Shown: positions 1 through 12,360 of the stretch, piece by piece | Numbering within the stretch: the stretch's first letter is position 1 | How the letters are laid out: each line of letters opens with the position of its first letter | Assembly: GCA_050084515.1 (NCBI GenBank) | Contig: CM114271.1 | Span: 12,834,001-12,898,000, forward strand | Reading direction: 5' to 3' | Length of the DNA stretch: 64,000 nt | Source of the DNA: Blasia pusilla | Lineage: Eukaryota > Marchantiophyta > Marchantiopsida > Blasiales | The notes under the pieces: model-generated | Database searches by the model: none | What the model saw: only the letters and a program-made list of their open reading frames with translations | Told to the model about the DNA's origin: nothing | Position numbers and translations under genes: made by a program

Positions 1-2295
1 AGAACTGTATGATCTTGTCCTCTCAAGACATATAACGTGGAGTCAAAATCACATACTCTAAAACCCAACTCTTGAAGGACGTATGTAATCTTGCCATACC
101 AAGCTCTTAGAGCTTGTTTGAGCCCGTATAGAGCTTTCTTCAACCTGCATACACGAAATGGAAACTTGGGATACTCCTATCCAGGTGCTTGAGTCATATA
201 TACCTCCTCGTATAGATCTCCATTCAAGAAGGCATTCTTGACGTCCATGTGATGTAATCTCCACTTCTTACTTATTACAACTGCAACCACTGTTCTCGTA
301 GTCGCCATCTTTGCAACATGACTAAATGTTTCCTCATAATCGATACCATATTGTTGTGCATAGCCCTTAGCCACCAAACTCGCTTTGTATATGTAAATTG
401 TACCATCTTGATTGCGCTTGATTTTGTAAATCCATTTGCAACCAATAGCTTCCTTAGCGGAAGGTATATCAACCAGCTCCCATGTTTGTTGATGTCTTAA
501 TGGAGCAAGCTCTTCCTCCATAGCTTCAATCCATTCGGCTTTACTCATAGCTTCTTCAAAACAACTCGGCTCTTGCTCTTGAAGGGTAGTCATCATATAT
601 GCATGATGTGTCGCAAGGAAACCTTCATTTATGAATCTATAAACTGGATATGTAACTCTACTTGATCTACAAAGTTGTTGTTCAAAGGTAGATGCCTCTG
701 ACACCTGACTCGAGTTCTGTCTAGTGTTAACAGATTGAATATGTACTCTTCTCATCCATGGACTTACAGATTTAACCGATGAATCTAGGACCTCTCCTAA
801 TCCTACACTAGTACTTAGGGAAGTTGAAGACAATGTCTGTTGGTTTAAAGTCATATTCTCCATGGAACAGACAAGTTTAGAGGTGGAATAGGCTTAGATG
901 GAGCATAACATGACTTTAGCTGATCAAAGACAACATCCCGACTAATAATAAGCTGCTTAGAGGATGGAATGTAGCACTTATATCCTTTAGTTCCATCAGC
1001 ATAGCCAATGAATATACATCTTTCAGACTTGGGGTCTGATTTTTGACGTCTCTCAGAAGGAACATGAGCATAAAAAATACAACCAAATACTTTCAAGAAG
1101 GAAAAATCAGGTTTACTTCCTGTGAAGACTTCGAATGGAGTTTTATCATGAACTTCTGCGGTTGGAGTTTGGTTGATTAAGAAGACTGCACATGCTACAA
1201 CCTCTGCCCAATACACCTTAGGCATGTTCTTCTCATTCAACATAGCTCGTGCCGCTTCAGCAATTTGTTGATTCTTCCTCTCAGCCACTCTAATTTATTG
1301 TGGAGTGTAACGGCAAGTCACTTGACGTTGGATGTCATTCTGACGTAAATAGTCATCAAACTCTCTTGAAAGATACTCTCCTTCTCCATCACAACGTAAT
1401 TTTAGAATGTGTTGTCTAGTCTGCTTCTCTACTAGAACTCTAAATGTTTGGAACACTGAGAATACCTCTGACTTGGCTTTCAGATGGTATACCTATATAT
1501 ACTTAGAGAAGTCATCAATAAATGAAACAAAGTACTAGCAACCACTAAGGTTATGTTGTGATGTTGTCCACACATCAGTGTGGATCAATTCCAATATCTT
1601 GGATGCTCTTCTACCTTGCTTTGGAGAAGGAAATCTAGCTTGTTTTCCAAATTGGCAAGCTGGACATACCTCTAACGTAGCAGGACTCGCTAATTTAGGG
1701 AGTCCTACTACTATATTAGATGATAAAAGATTATGTAATCTTTGAAGATTCATATGTCCAATTCTTTTATGCCACACATTTAGATCTGTGATTTGTTGGC
1801 CGGTTTGACCATACATTGCTATTTGAATCTCTGGCATAGAAACATCTAATTTGAACATTTTGCTAGATCTATTTTTTTGGCTATCATAGTCTGGTCATCT
1901 ATTATTTCAATGAAACAACCATTTGCATTAAACTTCACTTGATAACCATGTTCTACTATGTTTCCTACAGAGATCTGATTTCTTGCAATGGTAGGAACAT
2001 AGAGAACATTTCCAAGAGCACAAAGACCATCTGATGCTATTGGAACTTTACCGGTATGCGTGATATGATGTTGAGTGTCATCTCCTGTAAGCACAATTGG
2101 AGGATATTTCACCGACTCCAAACTACTGAACCATTTCGCTTGTGAGATCATGTGATTTGATGCACCGGAGTCAATGTACCAATCTGGTGTCGAGTCTTTC
2201 TTGACCATTGCTCCCATATGATGAGTCATGACCAAGAGATGCTCCGTTTGTGAATGTTGTTGTTCTTGGTACTGCTCTTGGTGTTGTTGCTCCAC
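1..2295 (-). pseudogene. copia pol: protease, integrase, reverse transcriptase (broken)
   Basis: Polyprotein remnant. The aspartic protease at 1846-2295 keeps the active-site motif DSGASNHM. A GAG-pre-integrase His/Cys zinc segment at 1535-1858 shows H-x4-H (HKRIGH) and C-x2-C (CPACQFGK). The integrase C-terminal half at 851-1288 contains AERKNQQIAEAARAML and KVFGCIFYAH. Reverse transcriptase begins at 863 and includes [16 protein letters not shown] near 190. After an in-frame TAG near 177 the same frame continues to base 1 with LKKALYGLKQALRAWY. Another stop sits where the usual QNGVAERKNR motif should be (about 1289-1300). The products would process Gag, copy RNA to DNA and insert it; none is intact here. 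Confidence 0.92.
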
Positions 2296-2316
2296 ATAGT
2301 TTTGTTGTTGTAAGGC

Positions 2317-3197
2317 TCATGTTTTCATATCTGCCTTTTTCTTGAAGCAAAACTTTGCATAGTGACCTTTTATCCCACAATAATTACAAGATCCAGGGAC
2401 CCTCTATTGCTCATCTCGACCCCAATGGTTTACACCGTCATCACCTTGTGATTATGTCTAGTACTGGTTCGTAGTTGATTGAGTGACATTATATTCAGTG
2501 TCTCTTCCTCCATATGCTTGATATCCACCACGACCACGTAAGTTTCTGCCACGACTCCTGCCTTTGTTTGATCCATAACCTACAAATAGCGCACTCTCTT
2601 ACAGACTAGACGAGCTACCGCTGCCTACTAGGCACATCTCTTCACTGATCAACAGAGGAACTAACTCTTGAAAGGTTGGATACTTCTCTCTCACAGAGAT
2701 AGAGGTCTCAAAGGACTTGTAATCCTTTGGAAGGCCTTGAAGAGTGAATAAAATCAGATTATCATCTTCTACTTTCACTCCAATGCTATTCAACTGATCA
2801 ACAATATGTTTGATATTCAAAATAGAATCATTGATGCTCTACGATCCTTTCCTCACTTCGTTCAATTGCTGTTTCAATTGAAGCTTTGTGGCCTTTGTAG
2901 ATGTCTGGAATAACTTTTCCAATGCATCCCAGGTGTCCTTCGGAGTATCAACATCTTGGATGTGACCCATCATTGGCGAACTGATCGTTATTGAAATGTA
3001 GTGGATAACTTACCTTGCGCGTTTGTTCCAAGCGCGAACATTCAAGTCTGTTGAGTCACCTTCTGGCTTGGCCTCATCACCTGTGACAAGCTCCCTAGTT
3101 CTTGACCCATGAGAAATTGTTTCATGCGAAACTTCCAGACATTGTAATTATGCTTGTCTAGCTTCTCGCATGTGATTGTTGTTGAGAAATACTCCAT
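2317..3197 (-). pseudogene. copia gag (UBN2-type) with CCHC zinc knuckle
   Basis: Gag nucleocapsid region of the copia element; the family product packages element RNA in cytoplasmic particles. The probable start codon at 3195-3197 opens onto a typical copia Gag N-terminus, with the pattern NYxxWKxRMxQFLMGQEL at about 3100-3170. A UBN2-like helical segment lies at 2599-2820 (contains TLQGLPKDYKSFE). A zinc knuckle of form CX2CX4HX4C (CNYCGIKGHYAKFC) lies near 2335-2385 just before a stop. Between these parts the frame is interrupted by several stops (for example near 2830-3060). Identification is secure; the gene is dead. Confidence 0.85.
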
Positions 3198-3700
3198 GAC
3201 AAACGATTTAACTCACGAAAACAAAATTTTAGGCTTTCTACTGCTCCAATTGAAGCATAGAACACTCCTACATAAAAATTGACCTGAAATTTTCCAAAAT
3301 TGATCAACTGTATGAAAGAACTAGTCGAAATTGGCCTGTAGAGAGCAAACTGCACAACTTTTCTTCACTAATTGCACTTTCCTACACTGAAATTGCTGCT
3401 ACAAGAGCTCAAAGTGTCAGAATCAAAAAAAATTGGGTGTGTTGGAAAGCTCTCAACGAGCTCTACAAGACCGGTAGAGTAAGCCATTGGTATCATTCTA
3501 GCCGAAGCAGACCCAGACGGCTAAATCGGTCGGGAAAGCCCTAAAAAATGCCTCCAAAGTTTTATCACCGTCAAAGCTCTACATGAAATCTGCACCCACT
3601 GAGTTCTGAGTAAAATTTCCTTCTCCCAAACTGAAATTGTGCTTCTCTTTCCTCTCTTCTCTCTTCAAACACCAAGAATTTCAAGTGATATTCTCCTCCC

Positions 3701-3712
3701 GCTCTAATACCA
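3701..3712 (-). other. copia primer-binding site
   Basis: On the minus strand this reads TGGTATTAGAGC, one base from TGGTATCAGAGC, the usual plant copia site complementary to the initiator methionine tRNA 3' end. It directly abuts the inferred LTR end and fixes the element orientation. Confidence 0.8.
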
Positions 3713-4014
3713 TGTGGAAAACTGCTAAACAAGCATAACTGGTGGAAAACGGCTCTTACACACACACACCACCATGGAGAATGAAATTTGCAATGAGAGA
3801 ATGAGTGGAGGCTAGTCCTCTTCTCAATTATCTAGGGTATGTACAAGCAACCCTACGGCTAGCCTTAACCATAGTCTCGAGTTAGACTAACTACGATTAA
3901 CTAATCCTATTTAAGATAATCGTGCTTAATTGACTAACCAAGATTAAGCTTCCCTACTTCGTGTGAGTACCAAATATAGCAGTTCAAGTGTCTTATGAGC
4001 TTGACTGTAACTCA
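3713..4014 (-). repeat. copia 5' LTR (outer boundary approximate)
   Basis: The inner end is set by the adjacent primer-binding site and the terminal TG/CA at 3713. The outer end is less certain: a CA at 4013-4014 gives an LTR of about 302 bp, just before sequence that matches the gypsy family (from about 4025). The partner LTR is outside the window, so identity cannot be checked. Confidence 0.5.
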
Positions 4015-4229
4015 ATCTTCAATACTTGGGATGTGTTGCAGGTACGTCGGGAGATGGTAGCCACAACATCAAGTCTGGTTAGGACTGCACACGTAGGAGA
4101 TGAGAGTTTGGGATCGACTTCCGAGGAGCAATCAAATTCTGTTGTCCGAGATAGGGTTGCGCTATAGTAACCACAGATATGCGCATGTGAGAGTCCTACA
4201 GTAGTTATGATGGAGACTTAGGAGGTAAA

Positions 4230-7165
4230 CATGGGCCCTTAGTTGACAAGAGGATATCGACAGTCAACTCCAAACTCTCATCTCCTCTTTGGGATCCGCA
4301 TTGAGTTGTCTAGCTACTTGTCGATCTTTGGACAACCCTACAGGTATAGTGATATGGAGAGAGAGCTCTGATTTAGAGTAGGAGCTAGGACTTGGTTGGA
4401 CCAAGACTTGTAGAGATATGGCATGGAGAGTATATATCTGCCACTATCATATGCATGCTCATCATGAAGGATGTGCATGGCAACTAGACGGATAGGTGAA
4501 TGTGTGGAGATTACCGACCTATCAATTGACAAACAAAGTCCGATAGGTATGGCATGCCCACTTTGAAGATCTTTGATGCTGTTGGGCATGCAAAGATCTT
4601 CAGTTCGTTGAATCTTTGAGCCATATACCATCAACAACCTATTAGATTGGAGGACAGGTAGAAGATGGCATTTTGGGGCATCAGTCTTCACGGGAGGGAT
4701 TTTTTGTACAACTGGCGGTTCTTACCCTTTGGGTTAAAGAATGCCCCGGAAAAGTTTCTGAGGATTATGGATAGGATCTTGATAGGTCTGAATTTTTCTA
4801 CATGTTACATTGATGAAATTGTAGTCTTTAGCACCACGATTACGTCGGTTGGGGAGCTTGAGCAACATCTAGAAGAGATGTTCGATGATTGTAATTACAT
4901 AGGTTGAAACCACATCTAGGCAAGTGCAAGTTCTTCTACGACCAGATTGAGTACTTGGGTCATATGATATACCCATGTGGCCTTGGTGCTTAGCCAATGA
5001 GGATGAAGGCTATCTCACGCATTCCACGCCTTATTGATGTGAGTGAAGTTTGTGCATTCATGCGATTGGTGAACTTCTATCGACAGTACGTCCAGGGTTT
5101 TAGTTTGATTGCAAAGCCACTAACCTTGCTAACCAAGGTGGATCACAAGTGGCACTGGGGGGATGAGGAAGAGAGAGCATTTCATATGTTGAAGAACATA
5201 TTGACGTCCGCGCCCACATTGAGGAGACCTATCAAGACATCCTTTCCAGTTGCATATTGATTGAAATATGTTGGGGCTTGGAGTGATGCTCATCCAACTT
5301 GACAATGAAGGTAGTGTGTTTGTAGTGGATTACGCTAGTCACTCAAATGATGTTGTAGAGGCGAATTCAAAGTATAGCTCATATGAAGATGAATGTTTGG
5401 CTGAAGTGTGGATTGTTGCATATTTGAGGTGTTATTTTTTCGGCTATCCCCTTACCATAATCATTGATCATCAAACACTTAAATGGTTGATGGAGGCCGA
5501 CAAGCTTATAAGGAAGCTTGTGAGGTGAGCTTTATTGTTGCAAGAGTATGATTTCCAAGTGGTACATCGATCTAGGACGCTCAACCAGGATGGATATGGG
5601 TTGAGTCATAACCTAGGTCCAAGTCAACGAGATGTGACTAGCACTCGTTGGCATGGAGAGATTGAAGAGGAGTTGGTGCTTGGATGGCACGCGTAAGACT
5701 ATTTGGGCTTGTTGGCTATGGAGAGCCAGAGTGTTGAGACTTGGATAGCGAGGTCTAAAAGAGAGTCCTTAGATCCTAAGGTCGGTAAGGAGACGTTAGG
5801 TGGTCGAGATATTCATGAGAATGGAGTAGTCTTGGAGTACTTGCGTACTGGCAGCGTCATGAGCATAGTGGGTGCTAGAGAGCGGGATTGGATCCTAAAG
5901 CCAGCCAAACAATTTTGGTGGGAAGGGACACATGTGTTCCGAGTGGGGAAAGATGGTAGAGTATGCGTAGTATCTCATCCTTTGTAGAGAGGATGTTTGG
6001 TGTTGCATGCCAATGAGGAGTTGGGTCACTTTGGAGTGAAGTGAACATAAAACTTGCTTTAGATACAGTATTGATGGCGAGGCATGTAGACTGATGATCA
6101 AGAGTTTGTTGCCAGGTGCATGGTATATGATCGGATCTGGACATTGTTCAATGCTTTGACTCCGTATTTGCACCCACTGCCAATTATGGGTTTAGGTTAT
6201 AGATGGAGTTTGGATTTTGCATGGCCTTTATCTTTGATAAAATGTTGTAGGCGTTATGTGTTGGTGATGATTGAGTACTTCTCAAAGTGGATAGAGTTGG
6301 TTGCATTGCCCTAGGCGTTGATAAAATAGGAGTTTCACGGGGAGTTTCAAGCCTTGTGTGATCAAGAATTGATTGACCACCGCACCACTTCACAAGATTA
6401 TCCTGAGGCACATGGACTATCAGAGAGGGTTGTGCAGACGGTGACAAGAGGGTTATGAAGTATGGCTTGTAGAGAGGCCATCTAGGAGATTAGGACCTTG
6501 AGTTGCCGTGGTTGGCGATGGGATACAAATTTAGTAGGCAGACATCCTCAACGTCTTTCTCATCGTACTTGTTGCTTTACATGGCTGAGAGCCGGATTTA
6601 CCTACAGCCAATCGTCAAGATGCTGGTGAGATGTTCAACATTAAAGACCTTGATGTATGAATGCAAGCATATTTTCAGAGGACAAAGTTTTTTTGAGAGC
6701 TTGGTGATTGTGCAACATAGGGATACTTTGAGGTATGCGACTATTCATGGAGATAGTTATCGATTGACTATCTGGAGGTTTCATAAGGAAGACTATGTCT
6801 ACTTGTACCAGATGATACCTACAACATTGGATATGATTGCAAAGCGCACTATCTTGAGAGTGCGAGATGTATTGCCATGTGGTGTTCTCTTATTGGAAGG
6901 ACGCGATGGTATGGTTAGGAAGGACCATATGAGTAATTGTGAACCATGCCACCTTCATAACATTAACAGTACAGTTGATCCAAGCTTAAGAGTAGTGCCC
7001 ACAGATTTCTCGGCAGATTTGCATATATGTTATGTGATTCTGCTTGTGGTATAGCTACTATGCTAGTGTATGATGGGTGTTTGAGAGGATGGCATATGAC
7101 ATGTCTGATGCCACCTCTCACAAGGGTTCCTTGGGGATGATGGATGTGCCCTAAATGTACATAGA
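4230..7165 (+). pseudogene. gypsy pol copy 1: RT, RNase H, DDE integrase, PHD finger
   Basis: RT is visible at 4665-4907 (FLPFGLKNAPEKF). The catalytic box reads YIDE (about 4807) instead of YIDD, so one metal-binding Asp is lost. The RT connection and RNase H follow at 4997-5528 (contains YEDECLAEVWIVAY and IDHQTLKWLM). Integrase follows: catalytic-core start SLDFAWPLS near 6210, SQDYPEA-type E region near 6390, GPY/F-type tail to about 6950. The PHD finger lies at about 7020-7165, where MLVYDGC, WHMTC and WMCPKC can be read across one in-frame TGA. The middle integrase Asp lies in a deleted stretch after 6310. Many stops and frameshifts. Confidence 0.85.
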
Positions 7166-7353
7166 GTAGATGCTAGGTAGTTTTAGATTCCCACTTGTGT
7201 CTATGACATGGATGACAAGAAGGCAACTAACAATGGGGCTATATGAGCACCCGGCCTTTTCGCTTTTAGTTTCCTAGAGATATATATGCTATGATAGGTA
7301 GTGATAGATAGCTATCTAGAGTTAAAGGGACCTAACCACCAACAAGGGAAGTA

Positions 7354-7481
7354 ATTGGAGATATTTTGGAACTTATTGTCTCGATGTTTGGATGCCATGA
7401 GTTAGCATGGGATCTTGTATGTTTGCGTCTGTGTGTGCTTGGGGATCTCGCTTCAGCGGAAGAGATCCATCACGTACGACA
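7354..7481 (+). repeat. Y terminal repeat of gypsy copy 1
   Basis: A 128-bp unit beginning ATTGGAGATATTTTGG after a purine stretch (GGGAAG, 7346-7351) and ending CGTACGACA. Its length equals Y in the three other copies. Unrelated sequence begins at 7482, so this copy ends at the same base as the others although it lacks the X-Y continuation. Confidence 0.75.
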
Positions 7482-7619
7482 AAGAATAGAGTTTTTCAAT
7501 TCGATTTCAGGTAAGACTAATAAAGTTTTGTGGAAGAACTTAAGGTTATTTTTAATATAAGGAAATACTTATAATAAAAATAGGGCATTATTAATTCTCT
7601 ATATGTACATGGAAGATGT

Positions 7620-8920
7620 GCAAGGAAGTAAGGGCTCGTATGTGTGTGTTCGGTAGTAACAATGTGTATACATACGATAGCTGTCACATCTTTTTTGGAT
7701 AGATCAACTAGATCTACTATAGTGCCTTCGAGGATAGTGGAGGACACCCTCAAGAGATTGAGGAGAACCTGCTGAGACCACGGGTAACGTTACAAAGCAG
7801 GTTTTCCATTCATTTTGGCTCATTTGAAGCCACAGAGAGAAACTTATTATTTAAGGTAAGTTACGGTTTTGAGTATAGTTGACTTTCCACTTTGAGAATA
7901 GGCCCTTGATGTTATCTTAGGTCTAGGGCAAAAATCTCAAGTAGTGATGCGTGATGATAGACTACCTTTGGTGGTAGCCAAAAGGGTTGGGGAGTTGAGG
8001 ATAGCCTTACCTACAGAGATGAGATTTTTGGCATCCCATGCCTTACATCATAGAGGACCAAACATGATATGGGATGAAGAGATCCGAGCATTGGACGAGC
8101 CTACTGTTGATGATGACAGTTGAGCAATGGGGTTTTTTTACTAATATGTGGCAATGCCACAAATGTTAGAGATATCATAGAGAGAGGTGTTTTGTTAGGC
8201 GATGGACCTAAATTATCTCACATAGATAGTCCGCCTAGATTTGGCTAAAAAATCATGAATGCAAGTGTCATATATGTTTTCACGTCCATGAGTTAGTGCA
8301 TTGCTTACACAATTTGTAGAGGTATTGGTTGGGGGCAAGATGAGGAGAAATAGACACCCATGGACTTTGTGGGATATTGTTTGAGCAGAGAGTGTAGAGT
8401 TGGCCAGAGTAGCACATGTTCATTTTTCAGATATGGAGCATGATGTGGGAAGTATGGGATGACTATAGCAAAGGTGACTAGGATTACTACACAACAACCA
8501 AAGTATGAATCTGCTTCTTCTTCGAGTGAGATCACGATGGACTCAGATAAAGACTTAGGGAGCCTTTGGTAGGTCTTAAGTTGACAAGAGGAGAAAGATA
8601 GTAGATACAAAGATCCCTGAGAAGGCATGTGGTATGAGAGACTTGATTACTTTGAAGGGTCTTAGAATCTTAGTATACAAATCGATTTGGCCAGTGATAC
8701 GGCGATCTTCTATTAACCCTTAGTTTTTTTTAACCTGGAGAGAGCCTTAATTTGGATTAGGATTCAAAACTTGTGGGAGGTATGGCTTGTGGAGTTATTG
8801 CATGGACAATATGTATTTTCCACAGTCATGTTGACAAAGAAGGATATTTTTGGAAATTGGACGGATTGGCAGATGTGTCGAGATTATCGCCTTATCAATC
8901 GACATACAAGGTTAGATTGG
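7620..8920 (+). mobile_element. older gypsy fragment: Y-X repeat, methyltransferase C-terminus, RT N-terminus
   Basis: A diverged plus-strand relic of the same family. Part of Y (about 7627-7680) runs into X at 7682 (TGTCACATCTTTT) and continues to about 7920. Sequence from about 7930 to 8270 then translates to the methyltransferase C-terminal region (AMGF near 8128; QAMDLNYLTQI near 8200, matching QAMDLNYLTWI in the complete copy). RT N-terminal sequence follows up to about 8920 (CRDYRLINRHTR). X joins directly to methyltransferase sequence, so gag and protease are deleted. Here Y-X precedes internal sequence, which could be a conventional LTR order or a rearrangement. Confidence 0.7.
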
Positions 8921-9560
8921 TATGTGTCATGCACATACACATCGCTACAAAACCCACATCGCTGGTCACATCTACACACCACATAACACCGATCTTCCCC
9001 AACATACGGGTACATCCACACATAAACAAAATACACTCACGCATATATACCGAGACCCCACAACAAAATCAAGAGTAGTAAAAACGGCTCACCCGGCCTA
9101 AAACTCCACTCATGAATCTACATCGGCATATCAAACCACACATCCATCCTCTACTATGAGGGAATCCCGATGCTATCACCCTAACTCTTACACACCCACA
9201 CACTTCTATGCAAGAGAGGCGCTCCTAAGGCTCAACATGAGAAAGATGGCTTAAGAAAGCCATCTCTCTCACTCTTACACCCTTGGAAAGAGCCAAAAGG
9301 CTCTTCACCCAAAAATAGCCCTCCCAACGGTAACCTACATGCACAGGTTACGGGATGACCGTTGATTCGGTCAACAGGTCACCTTACGGACTAAGACCAA
9401 AATAGGCAAATTGCCAAAAATGATGTTCCCAAGGCAACAGACCTGTCACCAACCTCATCCGACATCTCAGGATGAAGTTACACCCAAATAGCTCGCTGAC
9501 TCTCTGTACCGTCGACACGATAGAACTCTACCTACGTCAAACTAAGATGTGACATATGCC
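8919..9560 (-). repeat. diverged gypsy terminal-repeat remnants (minus)
   Basis: From 8919 the plus strand reads like a degraded Y in minus orientation (CATGCACATACACATCGCTAC, compare the Y end of intact copies). It is followed by poorly conserved sequence that may derive from X. No coding capacity is visible. The boundary with the RT fragment is abrupt. Confidence 0.45.
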
Positions 9561-9599
9561 ATGCTAATTAATATTATAGTTGGGTTAGATTTTGTAGAA

Positions 9600-10440
9600 T
9601 GTTACATAGATAACATGGGTGAATATGGTATCTTGTATTATTTGAGTGTGGATGATGATAATGATGTATGTTGTGTATTGATGTGTATACGCACAAAAAA
9701 TGTCATGACTTGTGTTGTGGATCAATGAGTATTTGTATGGTGCCTTCAAGGCGGTTGGAAGACAACCTTCGTGAATATGACATCTTGTGTTGATATGAGT
9801 GTGGATGGTCATAGCGGTGTATGTTGTGTAATGATTTATATGCATCCGATAAGTGTATGAGACATTCGATCCATATGATTACAAAGAGAGAATGAGTGTG
9901 CTCTATAATATGGGAGTTGAGTGTGTTTGCTGGTTTTTTAGGTTAGAGACGATGTTTCCCATTGAATGACTCATGGGAGTGCTCACGTGAGCAAGAGCCG
10001 ATGGTTTATGTTTGTTTGAGAGGAAATTTTTGGCCATCTATGGGTGCAGGTTGGCCGAGCCCCAGTCTACATTACGGGTGGGGCAGGCTTGTGTACATAG
10101 GCCCACACGGACTTGTCTATCTTAGGGACAGACATATGTATGTGGACATGGACATATCCGTAGACATAAACTTTGCCAGTGTGCAACCTTGGTATTTTGT
10201 GTTTATATATATATGGATGGTGACAATGATGTACGTGTATAGCGATATGTATACGTACGAGAAGTGTCATGTCTATTGTAGGGGATTGACGAGTATCCAT
10301 TGGGTGTCTTTGAGGAGGTTGAGTGACAGTCTTAAGAGGTCGAGGTTGACGTGCTAAAAACTAGGGTAACTAACCTTTGTATGCAAGTTACCACCTATTT
10401 TGGGCTCATTTGTATCCATATGGTGGAATTTATCATTTTG
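9600..10440 (+). repeat. two or three diverged Y-X terminal-repeat remnants
   Basis: Degraded Y-to-X junctions on the plus strand near 9650-9700, 9790-9860 and 10200-10300 (for example GATGTATGTTGTGTATTGATG, then TGTCATGACTTG). X-like sequence continues to about 10440 (GGGCTCATTTGTATCC). These are old solo or partial repeats of the gypsy family. A hAT-like MITE fragment sits inside the last one. Confidence 0.55.
10043..10191 (+). mobile_element. hAT-like MITE fragment (right end)
   Basis: It ends GTGCAACCTTG, identical to the right terminus of the MITE at 35337-35680. The inner sequence is also similar (CCACACGGACTTGTC and GACATATCCGTAGACA). The left terminus is missing. It lies inside a Y-repeat remnant. 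Confidence 0.55.
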
Positions 10441-10631
10441 AGTAGATTTCAAGGCTGCACAGAAACCGACTTGTTGGAATAAAAGTATGTTGCACAGAAA
10501 CGAACTTGTATTCCAACAAGTCCGTCCCATTGTACATGAAAGGCACACAAGGCATACACTCTCGAACATGAACCAACCATGCCCTAGGTAGGGGATGCCG
10601 CTACCCAAGGAATGAGACCGCCCCCCACTCT

Positions 10632-10634
<3 letters not shown>

Positions 10635-10699
<65 letters not shown>
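10635..10699. repeat. (AG)n microsatellite
   Basis: About 32 uninterrupted AG dinucleotides. Flanks are unremarkable. Confidence 0.98.
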
Positions 10700-10703
<4 letters not shown>

Positions 10704-12350
10704 ATTTTGATCCATTTGATTAATTGGATCTATTTTGGTACATGTATGTAGATGTTAATAAGTGAGAATAGGATTGTATGTTTATGTGTGTATGGATGGT
10801 GATAGCCATGTTTGTTTTGTAACAAATTATGTGTATGTGCATGACAACTACATATGACGGACGTCCTCCTTGAATCTTATATCAACTCAAAATTGGAATA
10901 AACCATGTTTAGAAACCATTAAGTATTAAGAAAGGAATGAACTCTCACTAGCACTAAACCCTAAAACAAATGCCAACCTCCCATAGTGTGATTAACTATC
11001 CTAATAAAACCGATCCTAATCATCAAGGGGATACGACATGAGCACCCATTGGAAATCCTAGGAAGTTTCAAAATTTGAAATCAACACATTGGCATCCTAG
11101 AATCGAAAATAAAAAGGATTCCTCTTATGATGACACATGACATAAACCCTCACGTTGTTCATCCTAGTTAGTTTACCGTGACTTGTCGTTGGGATTCTCC
11201 TTGGAAGAAAGAATAAAAATTTTATGTTCCGCTACTTGACGTGCACGAAAATAATGAACTTCCATAAATATGCATGATGGAAAACCCATCAGAAAAACAA
11301 AAGAGGGGGACTCAAAGAGTCGAGTATGCAAAGGCCCCAACCGGCCTTGAAAAAGAAGAAGGGGGCATTCCCCCCTATCGACTAAACTCACCAACAAGAG
11401 AGACAATATCAGCAACTCCTAGAGGACTATGACTACTACCAAGTGGGCCTCTAGCGTCGGTGTCTCCCACAACAACCTGAGCCCACCGCGAAAGCCCATC
11501 AACCTGGGCACGTTGCAAAGCTATGGAGACCCGTTGCCTACAACAAAGAATCGCAATAGTTTAGGACAACCCATTTCTTGACTGGAGATGATGAGCGGAC
11601 GTACAAGAGGCTGTAACATAGTGGACAACTTCTCCCTTGCTACTAAGCTGATCGTAAGTAAGTCCAAATCCGATCTTGTGCACTTCATGTGCCCAAGTAA
11701 TCTTCCTTGGTTTACTCGACTCTTACCCTCCTTGATCCATCCTGAAAATGAATAGGCCCAAGAACATAGACTTGTTGGATCACAATGACCAATGTGAAGA
11801 GAAGAGAAGTTATAGAAAGTAAAGAAGGTGTTCTCCATTGAGCGGTGACGCCCTCGTTAGGAAAATGACCGGGGACAAAGGAAATTACAAGACTAGTCGG
11901 GGCCACGGAGTCGACCTTGTGCTTTACCGGTAGGGGGTAACCGAGGAGAAGTTCGTCCTCTGTGAAGAATTTCACACGGCATTACGGATCATCGAACATG
12001 GATTGAACGAAGAAACAAGAGCCAACGAACCAAGAAACTAAAGAGAGTGACAGGTAAGGGGAGAGGCACCGAGGCGGGATCCGGGTGTAGAGAGCTGAGC
12101 CGACGACGGCGGGGTACTGAGAAAAGAAAAGCAGGGGAGAGTTCGAGCACGACAGGCCGTACCGACGGGAAATTAAAGATAGTTATTAATAAAGGAAAGG
12201 CAAATTGATGGCTTAGAGGCCCACCGGCGCGAGGGGCGAATGGTGGCAGCTTTGTTGCCCTCGCCCCCCGCCCTCCAATCACGGAGGGAGGAGCGGAGGT
12301 TGTCGCTGGCGTCGGCGGCGTAGCGAAGTGCGAAGACCTCTGGAGTCTGG
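10700..12350. other. no recognised gene
   Basis: One more faint Y-like remnant lies at about 10770-10850 (ends GCATGACA). Minus-strand open frames at 11173-11415, 11521-11975 and 11989-12282 match no family I recognise and look like chance or relic frames. GC content rises from about 12000 toward the expansin promoter. Confidence 0.5.
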
Positions 12351-12352
12351 AG

Positions 12353-12360
12353 CTATATAG
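12353..12360 (+). promoter_or_regulatory. TATA-like box of the expansin gene
   Basis: CTATATAG at 12353-12360, about 335 bp before the chosen start codon, would give a 5' leader of roughly 300 bases beginning near 12385-12390. The leader region is GC-rich, and the reading frames within it on both strands have no family match. The assignment rests on motif and spacing only. Confidence 0.5.

Larger units (their letters stand above)
1..3712 (-). mobile_element. Ty1/copia retrotransposon, decayed, left part outside window
   Basis: A copia element read on the minus strand: primer-binding site and LTR near 3.7-4.0 kb, then gag, protease, GAG-pre-integrase, integrase and reverse transcriptase running to base 1, where the window cuts it. 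The order protease-integrase-RT is diagnostic for copia and is seen directly. The reading frame is broken by in-frame stops (for example after the RT motif near base 177 and before the integrase segment near 1289) and by frame changes, so it cannot make a full polyprotein. The RNase H part and the 3' LTR would lie left of base 1. Confidence 0.93.
4025..7481 (+). mobile_element. Ty3/gypsy (DNMT-PHD family) copy 1, 5'-truncated
   Basis: Plus-strand copy whose sequence follows the complete copy at 37220-47309 from the spacer between methyltransferase and RT (about 4025) through RT, RNase H, integrase and PHD finger to the terminal Y repeat. It ends in GACA at 7481. The gag, protease and methyltransferase regions are missing; the break lies against the copia LTR. 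It is heavily decayed. Confidence 0.88.

Noticed and set aside
10635-10699. Microsatellite as something of interest.
   Set aside because: Plain dinucleotide repeats are common in plant DNA.
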